Assembly (NCBI GenBank): GCA_002483365.1
Contig: DLHT01000005.1
Coordinates: 322,713 to 386,712 of the forward strand
Source: Cellvibrio sp. UBA7661
GTDB lineage: Bacteria > Pseudomonadota > Gammaproteobacteria > Pseudomonadales > Cellvibrionaceae
Length of the DNA stretch: 64,000 nucleotides
Direction: 5' to 3'
Shown here: positions 20,378 to 28,657 of the stretch, piece after piece
Position numbering within the stretch: position 1 is the stretch's first letter
Layout: each line of letters opens with the position of its first letter
Notes under the pieces: model-generated
Database searches by the model: none
What the model saw: the letters and a program-made list of their open reading frames with translations, nothing else
Told to the model about the DNA's origin: nothing
Made by a program: the position numbers and the translations under genes

Positions 20378-20878
20378 TCACGAGGGATTCAATTGCCACA
20401 GCGTATAGTTAAGTGCAGCCGCAAAACTCACCCACAGCAAATAAGGAACTAACAACACACCGGCAGCGGGTGTAATTCGCCAAAACATCACCAGAGTAGC
20501 TGCAATCAGCAACCACAAGAGCACTATATCGACAAACGCCAGAGCACTATCGCGCCAATAAAAAAATAGCCAGCTCCAGATGGCATTGGCGATCAGCTGG
20601 GCAATAAACAACAGCAGCGCCATGCGCGCCCTACTGCCACTATTTGCACCAAATCCATCAATACGCCACACCAGCCAAGCCGCAATCGCCATGAGCGTAT
20701 ACAACACTGTCCACACCGGGCCAAACAACCAGGCTGGCGGTGCCCAATCGGGGCGTATTAATTCTGCATAGAAAGGTGCCGCCTGAATGGATGCCGCACC
20801 GCCAATCGCGGCAGTCACAACACTCAGTAATAGCCAGGCAAAAAGGCCGATAATTTGTTGGTTTCTTGAAAGGCTCAT
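20378..20878 (-). CDS. tspO: TspO/MBR family membrane protein
   Basis: The 166-residue protein has five transmembrane helices and the family pattern of the first loop and helix: FYAELIRPDWAPPAWLFGPVWTVLYTLMAIAAWLVW. The end is WVSFAAALNYTLWQLNPS. TspO proteins bind porphyrins and other tetrapyrroles and take part in oxidative-stress responses. The gene stands alone, facing the receptor gene. Confidence 0.93.
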   Translation of the reverse strand: MSLSRNQQIIGLFAWLLLSVVTAAIGGAASIQAAPFYAELIRPDWAPPAWLFGPVWTVLYTLMAIAAWLVWRIDGFGANSGSRARMALLLFIAQLIANAIWSWLFFYWRDSALAFVDIVLLWLLIAATLVMFWRITPAAGVLLVPYLLWVSFAAALNYTLWQLNPS

Positions 20879-21020
20879 AGATCAATCCGTTAGTGTGAAT
20901 AAAAACGACTGGGCATCAACTTATTGATGATAGTACGTTTAGCACGCCCTGACAGATTACAGCCCCACTAAACAATAGCCATAACACACGCAAGGCTATT
21001 AATAACGCAAGAGATCGCGA

Positions 21021-21497
21021 TCATCGGTGGGCGTTAATAATGCTCAACTCATCAGCCGCCAAAGTAACGCCTTCCTGCGCGGCCTGCTGCATCAATTGCA
21101 ACCCTTTGGCTTTATCCTGTTGCACATCGCCCACGCCGTAATACAAATTAAATCCGTAAGTAAACTTGGAATGGGAATGCCCTTGGGCGATGGCGCGTTC
21201 AAAATAATCGCTAGAGCGTTTGGAGTTGTTCTCCACAAAATCGCCGTACAGATAAATTACACCCAAGCGGTAGGAGGCTTCTGCAATACCAGCTTCTGAG
21301 GCGCTGTTTAATAACTGCATGCTGCGCGCTTCAAATTCATCTTCCGTTTCATTGAGGATTTCAAGACTAAAACTGGAATATAAAAACTGTGCGTAGCCGT
21401 CGCCTTGTTCAAGATAAGGCGCAAGCAATTCGTAAAGTTCAACCAATTCACCCGCATCCAGCAATGCGTCGGCTTGTTGTTTTATGTGATTGTCCAC
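21021..21497 (-). CDS. Sel1-like repeat protein
   Basis: About 158 residues with tandem Sel1/TPR-like helical hairpins: ARSMQLLNSASEAGIAEASYRLGVIYLYG, SDYFERAIAQGHSHSKFTYGFNLYYGVGDVQQDKAKGLQLMQQAAQEG. These fold as protein-interaction scaffolds; no signal peptide is seen. The frame is open to an ATG at 21551 inside the end of the upstream permease gene. The GTG at 21497 is preferred because GGGAG lies 6 nt before it, giving a 28-nt gap to the permease. It is probably the last gene of the ABC-transporter operon. Function unknown. Confidence 0.8.
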   Translation of the reverse strand: MDNHIKQQADALLDAGELVELYELLAPYLEQGDGYAQFLYSSFSLEILNETEDEFEARSMQLLNSASEAGIAEASYRLGVIYLYGDFVENNSKRSSDYFERAIAQGHSHSKFTYGFNLYYGVGDVQQDKAKGLQLMQQAAQEGVTLAADELSIINAHR

Positions 21498-21525
21498 TGA
21501 TAACTCCCAAGTGCGATAAACATGA

Positions 21526-22887
21526 TTACTGCCGTACAGATAAACCATCATTCAAGCTGCGCCGGTAGGCAATCACCGCAGGAATAATCGCCATTGCAAG
21601 AGCAACTGCGAAAAACACCGCGATGTATTCCAATTGCTGACGCCCCAAAATATCTGCCGAAATACTTAACCCCCAGACGCCTAACAACCAAGGTTGTAAT
21701 GCGTTAATCAACAACACCAGCAGGATAATCGCCAACGCAATTGCCGATGCAGCCAATAAAAAAACTTCACCTATCACCAAACTGACAATATACAGAGGGT
21801 GCGCCCCCAGTGAACGTAAAATGGCAAATTCACGCTGCCGCTCATTCAGTGCAGTCAATATGCTTGCAACCATTCCGAGCAAACTTGCCAACACCACCAA
21901 CCATGCAATCACATTAAAAGCAACTTCAACAGAACCCACTAGCTGCCACAATTCTGCCAATGCAAGACCGGGCACTATGGCTTGCAGTGGTTCACCAGTG
22001 TATTGATTGATTTGCCGCTGCACCGTAAATGTTGCAGCGCGACTTTGTAAACCGACAAAGATTGCACTTAAAGATTGGTCGTGTGCGTGATGATCATGCG
22101 CTTCATGTTCGGACTCTTGTTCATGCTCGTGACTGTAATCGTGTGCGTGATGTTTTTCGACATCTGCATGAGAGTGTTCATGATCATCGTGTGCGTGCTG
22201 CGTAATTGGCGATTGTTTTTTTGCAGCGGGAATATGCACACCGGATTGCCAATCCTCATGAATTGCGGCCATACCCGCAAGGGAAATATACAGGCTTTTA
22301 TCGACAGGAGTGCCGGTGGGCGCAAGAATACCTGTCACTACAAATGGCGACTCATCGTGTTTGGCAAGTGACACCTCGGCTATCCCGTGAGCCAATACAA
22401 TCTTATCACCCACTTGATAATGTAATTTTCGTGCAACTGCCGCACCTATCACCACATCGTATTTTCCGGCAAAGGCTTTTCCTTGTGCAAACGCGAGCGG
22501 TTGTTTTTTACCGTAAGCATAGTGCGCAAAAAAATCCGGTGTAGTGGCAACAACGCGGTGGCCCTTGTGCGAGTCACCCATCGCAAGTGGCACTGCCCAT
22601 TTGACTTGACTGTGTTTTACCAATTCTTCATAAGTTTGCCAGCGAACCGTGTGTGTGCTGCCGCCCATATGAAATACGGAGTACAACAATAAATTTAATG
22701 CGCCGCCGCGCGCACCCACAATTAAATCGGTTCCGGAAAGCGTATTGTTAAAACTCTCTTTTACCTGCGAGCGTACATGGGTAATACCAAGTACCAACAT
22801 AATGCCAATGGTTAACGACAACACAGTCAGCAGTACTGTTGCGCGGCGATTCAATAAACTTTTACCGGCAAGACGAAGGCGGATCAT
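21526..22887 (-). CDS. FtsX-like ABC permease with histidine-rich loop
   Basis: The 453-residue MacB/LolC-type permease has one N-terminal helix (about 15-37), a large periplasmic domain and three C-terminal helices from about 315. The last include the FtsX signature NERQREFAILRSLGAHPLYIVSLVIGEVF. Residues 231-269 contain 15 histidines with many Asp/Glu, a likely metal-binding stretch on the periplasmic side. It overlaps the ATPase gene by 4 nt. With the divergent DUF3299 gene the set recalls the Vibrio zinc-regulated zrg cluster, though the DUF2796 ZrgA partner is not present. A role in zinc handling is inferred. Confidence 0.9.
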   Translation of the reverse strand: MIRLRLAGKSLLNRRATVLLTVLSLTIGIMLVLGITHVRSQVKESFNNTLSGTDLIVGARGGALNLLLYSVFHMGGSTHTVRWQTYEELVKHSQVKWAVPLAMGDSHKGHRVVATTPDFFAHYAYGKKQPLAFAQGKAFAGKYDVVIGAAVARKLHYQVGDKIVLAHGIAEVSLAKHDESPFVVTGILAPTGTPVDKSLYISLAGMAAIHEDWQSGVHIPAAKKQSPITQHAHDDHEHSHADVEKHHAHDYSHEHEQESEHEAHDHHAHDQSLSAIFVGLQSRAATFTVQRQINQYTGEPLQAIVPGLALAELWQLVGSVEVAFNVIAWLVVLASLLGMVASILTALNERQREFAILRSLGAHPLYIVSLVIGEVFLLAASAIALAIILLVLLINALQPWLLGVWGLSISADILGRQQLEYIAVFFAVALAMAIIPAVIAYRRSLNDGLSVRQ

Positions 22888-23600
22888 GACTGCACCTCCG
22901 GTTGTGACTGCGTATCTGGTGCTGTTGCACGAAAATCCTGCATATTGAGCACGCGGTCAAAACGCGGCAACAGTTGCTGGTCATGGCTGACAAACAGCAG
23001 CGCAGTTCTTTCATCCAACAATTCAAACAAGAGCTGCATAAAGGTTTCGCGCAGGTCTGCATCAAGTGCAGACGTAGGTTCATCCGCAATAATAATACGC
23101 GGGCTACCCAAGAGTGCACGCGCAAGCGCCACACGTTGCTGTTGCCCTACACTGAGTTGGTTTGCTTGCTGTTGCGCTACATTGGTAATTCCCAACCGCT
23201 CCAACAAAACCGGAATCTGCGCAACGGCATTCTGTTTTTGATCGCGCGGCAGAAACTCTACGCGCATCTGTAAATTTTCCACACAATTCAGATAGGGAAT
23301 TAAATTAAATTGCTGAAAAATAATGCCCATATATTGCGCGCGGAATTGGTCGCGCTGGCGATTGCTCATACGGGTTATATCTTGGCCCAATACATGAATA
23401 CTGCCTGCGCGTGGCGATACCACACCTGCAATCAAATTCAGCAGCGTACTTTTGCCAGACCCGGAGGCACCGTACAGAAATATTTTTTCCCCTGATGCGA
23501 TACGCAGATCATCTATCGCCAAAAAAGGGGAATCCTGTTTAGCCCATGCATACTGGACGGATTGCAGTGAAATTGCGCTGTTGTTGATGCTGTCATTCAT
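22884..23600 (-). CDS. ABC transporter ATP-binding protein (LolD/MacB type)
   Basis: About 238 residues with Walker A GASGSGKSTLLNL, Q-loop IIFQQFNLIPYL, signature LSVGQQQRVALARAL, Walker B IIIADEPTSALD and H-loop FVSHD. It energises the FtsX-like permease encoded immediately downstream (4-nt overlap). The frame is open further upstream to 23729, but that part overlaps the divergent DUF3299 gene and looks non-coding; the ATG at 23600 (MNDSINNS) is chosen. The ribosome site is weak. Confidence 0.93.
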   Translation of the reverse strand: MNDSINNSAISLQSVQYAWAKQDSPFLAIDDLRIASGEKIFLYGASGSGKSTLLNLIAGVVSPRAGSIHVLGQDITRMSNRQRDQFRAQYMGIIFQQFNLIPYLNCVENLQMRVEFLPRDQKQNAVAQIPVLLERLGITNVAQQQANQLSVGQQQRVALARALLGSPRIIIADEPTSALDADLRETFMQLLFELLDERTALLFVSHDQQLLPRFDRVLNMQDFRATAPDTQSQPEVQS

Positions 23601-23656
23601 AAGAAAGGCTTGTATGATTGCGTGATTAATCCTGCTGGTGCAGGTGTGATGGTAAT

Positions 23657-24355
23657 GTGAGACACCGAATGATGAAACTCTATCCAACAAAAAAAGCGCT
23701 CTTTCCTGTTTACCTGTGCTCGCTTGCAATCCTGTTTTTTGTTAGTACCGCTCACGCAGCGCCCGAAAATTTGGCGCGCCCCGCGGTGACAGTGGAATGG
23801 ACAGAATTACTGCCCGACGAGGATTTGCGCTTATTGGAATCCATTCCGCAAATCGATCACCAATCACTCAGCGATGACCAACTCGCGCAGGATGCACCCG
23901 CCGAGGGGTTCAATAGCAACACATCGGCATTTGAAGATCAAATTGCCAAGGCTATTGCTGATTCAAAGCAATCAATAGAGGATGAAAAATCCGGCCGCAA
24001 TTGGCGCGATGCCCTTAAATCCACCAAAGTTCGCCCCGAATTTAATAACAAACGCATCCGCATTGCAGGTTACATAGTGCCGATTGAATACGACGATAAC
24101 CAAGTCATCACCGAATTTTTTCTGGTGCCCTACTTCGGCGCTTGCATCCATGTTCCACCACCACCGCCCAACCAATTAATTTACGTTAAGCATCCCAAGG
24201 GTTTTACTTTGCCCGATTTGTACACACCCTTTTGGGTTGATGGTACGGTGGTGATAGAAACCCAGGAAAATGATCTCGGCTTATCGGCCTACTCCATGCG
24301 CAATGTAAAACTTGAACGCTACGAAGAACCCGAAGAGCCGGAATTTTTGAATTAA
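23657..24355 (+). CDS. DUF3299 periplasmic protein
   Basis: A protein of about 230 residues with a signal peptide (LYPTKKALFPVYLCSLAILF, cleavage near AHA) and a C-terminal DUF3299 domain: KRIRIAGYIVPIEYDD, then YFGACIHVPPPPPNQLIYV and FWVDGTVVIE. The Cys-x-His and proline stretch is the family hallmark. Function is unknown; family members often sit beside FtsX-type ABC genes, as here, divergently with about 57 bp between starts. The start could be GTG 23657 or ATG 23669/23672. Confidence 0.85.
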   Translation: MRHRMMKLYPTKKALFPVYLCSLAILFFVSTAHAAPENLARPAVTVEWTELLPDEDLRLLESIPQIDHQSLSDDQLAQDAPAEGFNSNTSAFEDQIAKAIADSKQSIEDEKSGRNWRDALKSTKVRPEFNNKRIRIAGYIVPIEYDDNQVITEFFLVPYFGACIHVPPPPPNQLIYVKHPKGFTLPDLYTPFWVDGTVVIETQENDLGLSAYSMRNVKLERYEEPEEPEFLN

Positions 24356-24371
24356 AAAAGTGCGAGTTGTG

Positions 24372-24455
24372 GCCTGTATGGAGCCTAGCGGAATACGGGA
24401 GATAAATTTATTAAATAACCCCGCATTTCGTTAGACTCCATGCGAGCTACTCGCT
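24372..24455 (+). repeat. 84-bp hairpin repeat, copy 1 (upstream of cryptochrome gene)
   Basis: Matches copy 2 (25809-25892) at 81 of 84 positions without gaps. The element is a long imperfect inverted repeat: TATGGAG...CTCCATG, and CTAGCGGAATACGGG paired with CCCCGCATTTCGTTAG around an AT-rich centre. It begins 16 bp after the DUF3299 stop. It looks like a REP/MITE-type intergenic element. Confidence 0.85.
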
Positions 24456-24522
24456 GATACAAAACGCCGTTCGGTACGTATAAATGTAATTAATTTAATC
24501 AAAAACACTGAATTGCAACTCC

Positions 24523-25809
24523 ATGAAAACAGCGCTCTATTGGTTTCGATACGATTTGCGTTTGGCGGACAACCCCGGCTGGACACAATTAATCGCCACT
24601 CAGGATTCAGTGCTCGGTGTGTTTGTGTTACCGCAACAGTGGTTTCGCCAAGGCCGTTACCAATGCAAGGGAATTGATCGCCATCGCCTGATTTTTTTAC
24701 TGGAATCCCTACGCGATTTACGCGAGCAGTTGCGTCAGGTCGGAAGTGACCTGGTCGTTCTGCAAGGTGATCCAGTCACCGAAGTGGTTGCGCTTGCACA
24801 GCAATTAAATGTGGGCGCTGTTGCCGTAGGCGATCATCCGGGCAGTGACGAATCCGATCAGGTTGCACACGCAAAAGCCCAACTCGATGTCCCGCTTTAT
24901 ATCTCGGAAAATTTCACGCTGTTTGATCGCGCCGAATTACCCTTTGCGCTGAATGATTTGCCGAATGTGTTTTCCCAATTCCGCAAACTGATTGAAAAGC
25001 GCCCGCCAACACGTGCGCTGCCTATCGCACCACCACTGAGAACGCGCGTTGTATTGGGCAATGTTCATTGCGAGCTGGATTCACTCTGCACCCGATTTGC
25101 ACACAGCAATGAGGAGCAACCATCCAACAGCTTACATTTTTCGGGCGGCACTCGCGCGGGCATGCAACAGCTGGATTATTTTTTATTTGAATCCCATTTG
25201 ATTGCCAATTACAAACAAACCCGCAATCAGTTAGACGGCTGGGATTTTTCATCCAAGTTATCGCCCTGGTTAGCGTTCGGCTGCCTGTCGGCACGTCAAG
25301 TGGCGGAATCAATCCGCCGTTATGAATCCACACACCAAGCCAACGAATCTACTTATTGGCTGTACTTTGAAATTCTCTGGCGTGAATACTTTCAGTGGCT
25401 GGCTTATCGCGCAGGCAAAAAATTATTTTCCTTGCGTGGCATACAAAATAAAAACCCGTTGCTGAGTTTTTATCCCAATGAATTTATGGCGTGGTGTTAT
25501 GGCAATACCGCGAGTGATTTTGTGAATGCCTTTATGCGGCAACTGCTGAACACCGGATGGATGTCCAACCGGGGCAGGCAAATTGTCGCCAGCTATTTAA
25601 TTAATGAACTGGGAGTAGATTGGCGCTACGGCGCAGCCTGGTTTGAACAACAACTGATTGATTACGATGTCGCCGCCAATTGGGGCAACTGGCAATACCT
25701 CGCCGGAGTAGGAACCGACCCACGCGGCCGCCGCCACTTCAACATCGAAAAACAACAACAAACCCACGACCCCGACCTCACCTTTACCCACCGCTGGATG
25801 CAATCGTAG
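24523..25809 (+). CDS. DASH-type cryptochrome / photolyase
   Basis: The 428-residue flavoprotein has the N-terminal photolyase domain (ALYWFRYDLRLADNPGW, ESLRDLREQLRQVGSDLVVLQGDP) and a C-terminal FAD domain. Cry-DASH phrases include STYWLYFEILWREYFQW, LLNTGWMSNRGRQIVASYL and YDVAANWGNWQYLAGVGTDPRG. Cry-DASH proteins repair cyclobutane dimers, mostly in single-stranded DNA, using light. The stop codon TAG (25807-25809) lies inside the second copy of the flanking hairpin repeat. Monocistronic. Confidence 0.95.
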   Translation: MKTALYWFRYDLRLADNPGWTQLIATQDSVLGVFVLPQQWFRQGRYQCKGIDRHRLIFLLESLRDLREQLRQVGSDLVVLQGDPVTEVVALAQQLNVGAVAVGDHPGSDESDQVAHAKAQLDVPLYISENFTLFDRAELPFALNDLPNVFSQFRKLIEKRPPTRALPIAPPLRTRVVLGNVHCELDSLCTRFAHSNEEQPSNSLHFSGGTRAGMQQLDYFLFESHLIANYKQTRNQLDGWDFSSKLSPWLAFGCLSARQVAESIRRYESTHQANESTYWLYFEILWREYFQWLAYRAGKKLFSLRGIQNKNPLLSFYPNEFMAWCYGNTASDFVNAFMRQLLNTGWMSNRGRQIVASYLINELGVDWRYGAAWFEQQLIDYDVAANWGNWQYLAGVGTDPRGRRHFNIEKQQQTHDPDLTFTHRWMQS

Positions 25810-25892
25810 CCTGTATGGAGCCTAGCGGAATACGGGAAATAAATTTATTAAATAACCCCGCATTTCGTTAGACTCCATGAGGGCTACTCGCT
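25806..25892 (+). repeat. 84-bp hairpin repeat, copy 2 (overlaps the cryptochrome stop)
   Basis: The copy extends to GTAGCC at 25806 and ends GGCTAC at 25882-25887, so the hairpin base is better paired than in copy 1. It includes the stop codon of the cryptochrome gene. Both copies are in direct orientation, 1437 bp apart. Confidence 0.87.
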
Positions 25893-25906
25893 TGTTAAAA
25901 AATGTT

Positions 25907-26455
25907 TCACACGAGATACTCAACACTCGTGCCGTTGCTCACAGAAATTACTTTAGCATTTACTAAATAATTAACCTGATTTTGAATAGCAACTTCATTA
26001 CCTTTCAAGCCAAGATGAGAAGCAATATGATTTCTCAGGCTAACCACTTTTTGGGGTCTTTTTTCTTTAGGTTTTGAGGTTAGACTTAAAACCAACTTGT
26101 TACCATATTGAGATTGCGATTCAACTTTGATTTGTTTACAAGCTCGTCCGTTTGCTTTGACGTGGGAAATTAAAGGTGAATAACCATTGTCATTGCTTAT
26201 AACCTCGAAAGCGATTTGCTTTTCAGCAATAGAGTCGTACTTCCCCAAGTAATAGGACAAATGGAAATCGAGGTTGTTGGCCTGCACAGCCTTCATTTGT
26301 ATGATGACTAAATTTAGCAGCTTGTCATATTTTTTTTCACCAAAGTCTAACTTTGGTTGCTTAGCACCAAGAAATATGATGATTTTTTCATATGCAGCCA
26401 AATCTATTTTATCCAAATTACTTACGTTCTCGTAATCGATAAATGCCCACTTCAT
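25907..26455 (-). CDS. PIN-like (NYN-type) putative RNase with C-terminal helical domain
   Basis: The 182-residue protein begins WAFIDYENVSNLDKIDL, has FLGAKQPKLDF, NNLDFHLSYYLGKYD and VISNDNGYSPLISHVKANG: the conserved acidic positions (Asp7, Glu9, the LDFH Asp, the NDNG Asp) of PIN/NYN metal-dependent nucleases. The C-terminal part (about 130-182) resembles a small winged-helix domain seen in this family. The likely substrate is RNA. The gene is AT-richer than its neighbours and sits just behind the hairpin repeat, so it may be an accessory gene. Confidence 0.8.
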   Translation of the reverse strand: MKWAFIDYENVSNLDKIDLAAYEKIIIFLGAKQPKLDFGEKKYDKLLNLVIIQMKAVQANNLDFHLSYYLGKYDSIAEKQIAFEVISNDNGYSPLISHVKANGRACKQIKVESQSQYGNKLVLSLTSKPKEKRPQKVVSLRNHIASHLGLKGNEVAIQNQVNYLVNAKVISVSNGTSVEYLV

Positions 26456-26604
26456 GTGGCAACTCCATTTTTTAACACTGTGATAAGCGATGGTTTAAGC
26501 TGCTCTTTTGCCACAGCCACTTTTTAGGGTTTTCTATTTTTAGCAATAGAAAACCAATAACACAGGCTCACCATCACACCAGACAAGCCTGTGTTATCAC
26601 AACC

Positions 26605-27219
26605 TTACCCCTTCTTGCGCCCCATAAAAAACCACATAAACGCACCAAAAAACAGGCCGCCTATAGCATTAATGATCGCAAGGAAAATAAATTTATCCAG
26701 TGTTATTCCCCCACGGAAATATTCCGCAGAGACAAAAAATGCGAGCATCAATAAACCAAATGATGCACCCATTTTTATCCAAGTAAATTTATTAATAGGT
26801 TTGGCGATATTTGCTTCTGCTTTTTTGTAACGTGAGAGTTCGTAGGCGATGTATTTTTGTTCGTAGATTTTTTTAAGAGGGAACCAAATGGGAAAAAGCA
26901 CAGCGAGCAAAAGCAGGCTGAACACATTCCATAAGCTGGGAATTTTTTGTTCGCAATTAGGGCAGATGTAGCCAAGCCAATGACCAAAGGCATTTCCTTT
27001 ACCCCATAACATGCCATGATGAATTGCGCCGCATGATGGACATGGGACATAGGTGCGCTCAATTAATGATGCATTGCTGGTTTTGTCGATCAGTGTGACT
27101 TTGGGGATGCGCTGGCCAAGAATGACTTCATTAATTGCCAAGCCGGGATTCAAGATCCAATGCAGTAGCAAAGGGTTGGGAAGTTTTTGAACGCTATATT
27201 TATTTTCATCGTATGCCAT
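26605..27219 (-). CDS. Hypothetical membrane protein with zinc ribbon
   Basis: About 204 residues. A CPSCGAIHHG...CPNC pair of Cys-x2-Cys motifs (about 60-100) makes a zinc ribbon. It is followed by a hydrophobic segment (SLWNVFSLLLLAVLFPIWF) and two more C-terminal helices (MGASFGLLMLAFFVSAEYF and FIFLAIINAIGGLFFGAFMWFF). The family is not recognised. AAGGAG lies 8 nt before the ATG at 27219, so this start is better than the upstream one. AT-rich, in the same accessory stretch as the PIN-like gene. Confidence 0.75.
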   Translation of the reverse strand: MAYDENKYSVQKLPNPLLLHWILNPGLAINEVILGQRIPKVTLIDKTSNASLIERTYVPCPSCGAIHHGMLWGKGNAFGHWLGYICPNCEQKIPSLWNVFSLLLLAVLFPIWFPLKKIYEQKYIAYELSRYKKAEANIAKPINKFTWIKMGASFGLLMLAFFVSAEYFRGGITLDKFIFLAIINAIGGLFFGAFMWFFMGRKKG

Positions 27220-27567
27220 GGGTGTGCTCCTTGTATTCTGGCATTTCATTTGATGCTACGCCCTTTTGCCAATCCGCCTCTGTCACAGCAAGCGGTCAAA
27301 TTTTCAACGGTTAAATAGCGCGCCAAGGATGACTCAGTTCAATGGCTGATTCAACTCAACCAAGCCAATAGGCATGCTTATCCACTCAGCTTAACCCCAC
27401 CCTTTTCAAGCCCAAACCTCACCCTACACACCTGCCAACATGAATATTATTCACGTTTTCATGAATTTATATCGTTTTTATTCACCTTAATGTTCCAGTA
27501 TAAAGACAACCTGTGCTTTACCAGAGCCGACTTTACCCTTGCCTCTTCATCAGGTTGCGACATCACC
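27220..27567 (+). promoter_or_regulatory. Regulatory interval ahead of mesX with MetR-type palindrome
   Basis: The palindrome TGAATATTATTCA (27441-27453) fits the MetR consensus TGAA-N5-TTCA exactly. A second half-site, ATGAATTTATAT, lies 8 bp on. The site is 115-127 bp upstream of the mesX start. MetR is the LysR-type activator of methionine-synthase genes, so control by methionine/homocysteine is expected. No SAM-riboswitch-like structure was recognised. Confidence 0.6.
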
Positions 27568-28551
27568 ATGAACAACGATTTTACGTTTAGCATCAAAAGT
27601 ATTGGTTTCGATGAGAACTATCGTCCGGCGGACACTACGCGCGCCACTACCAACTTTGCCAATTTGGCGAGGGGAAATAACCGGCAAGAAAACTTACGCA
27701 ATGCGCTGACGATGATTGACAATCGTTTTAATGCCTTGGCGCATTGGGATAACCCCAAAGGCGATCGTTATTCGCTGGAGCTGGAGATCATTTCGGTGGA
27801 GATGGATCTTGCTCGCGAGGGTAATGGTGATTTATTTCCTGCGATTGAAATTTTGAAAACCACTATTCTGGATCACTACAACAACCGGCGCATTGAAGGC
27901 ATTGTGGGAAATAATTTTTCCTCTTATGTGCGCGATTATGACTTTAGTGTGCTGCTGTTAGAGCACAACAAAAACCAAGCGACATTCAGCATTCCCGATA
28001 ATTTTGGCGATTTACACGGCAAACTGTTTCAGTGCTTTGTGAACTCGGCTACCTACAAAACGCATTTTAATAAACCACCGGTGATTTGCCTGAGTGTTTC
28101 CGATAACAAAACCTACAAGCGCACTGAAAACCAGCACCCGGTGTTGGGCGTTGAATACCAGCCCAATGAATCCTCATTGACTGAACAGTATTTTAAAAAG
28201 ATGGGTTTGGCGGTTCGCTATTTTATGCCGCCCAATAGCGTTGCCCCTTTCGCCTTTTATTTCTTTGGGGATTTTCTGGTGGATTACACCAACCTTGAAC
28301 TGATCAGCACCATTAGCACTATGGAGACTTTCCAAAAAATTTATCGCCCTGAAATTTATAACGCGAATGCGGTAGCGGGAGCCTTTTACAGGCCCAATTT
28401 AAAAAATCAGGATTATTCATTAACCAAAGTGGTTTATGACCGCGAGGAGCGCAGCAGGCTTGCAATTGAACAGGGGAAATTTGCTGAAAAACAATTCATC
28501 AAACCCTACCAGCGCATTCTTGAGCAGTGGTCTGCTAACTACGCGTTTTAA
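27568..28551 (+). CDS. mesX: MesX (DUF1852), partner of methionine synthase MesD
   Basis: About 327 residues, beginning MNNDFTFSIKSIGFDENY and TRATTNFANLARGNNRQENL, phrases typical of the DUF1852 family. DUF1852 (MesX) is required with MesD for an oxygen-dependent, folate-independent methionine synthesis in some proteobacteria; its chemistry is unresolved. The frame is open from 27490, but the ATG at 27568 matches the family N-terminus. mesD follows after 106 bp containing a hairpin. Confidence 0.88.
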   Translation: MNNDFTFSIKSIGFDENYRPADTTRATTNFANLARGNNRQENLRNALTMIDNRFNALAHWDNPKGDRYSLELEIISVEMDLAREGNGDLFPAIEILKTTILDHYNNRRIEGIVGNNFSSYVRDYDFSVLLLEHNKNQATFSIPDNFGDLHGKLFQCFVNSATYKTHFNKPPVICLSVSDNKTYKRTENQHPVLGVEYQPNESSLTEQYFKKMGLAVRYFMPPNSVAPFAFYFFGDFLVDYTNLELISTISTMETFQKIYRPEIYNANAVAGAFYRPNLKNQDYSLTKVVYDREERSRLAIEQGKFAEKQFIKPYQRILEQWSANYAF

Positions 28552-28576
28552 TTCGCCACGCTGCTGATTTTTTTGG

Positions 28577-28596
28577 ATACCCGCATTCGCGGGTAT
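28577..28596. repeat. Hairpin between mesX and mesD
   Basis: ATACCCGC (28577-28584) and GCGGGTAT (28589-28596) form an 8-bp stem with loop ATTC. A related hairpin with ATTCCCGC/GCGGGAAT occurs at 55086-55103, so this is probably a dispersed intergenic repeat; it could also tune mesX-mesD expression. Confidence 0.6.
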
Positions 28597-28657
28597 AACG
28601 GGAAGTGAATATTTCAGAGCTTCCCGATAACTTTTAAACAGACAAGATGATTCATCT

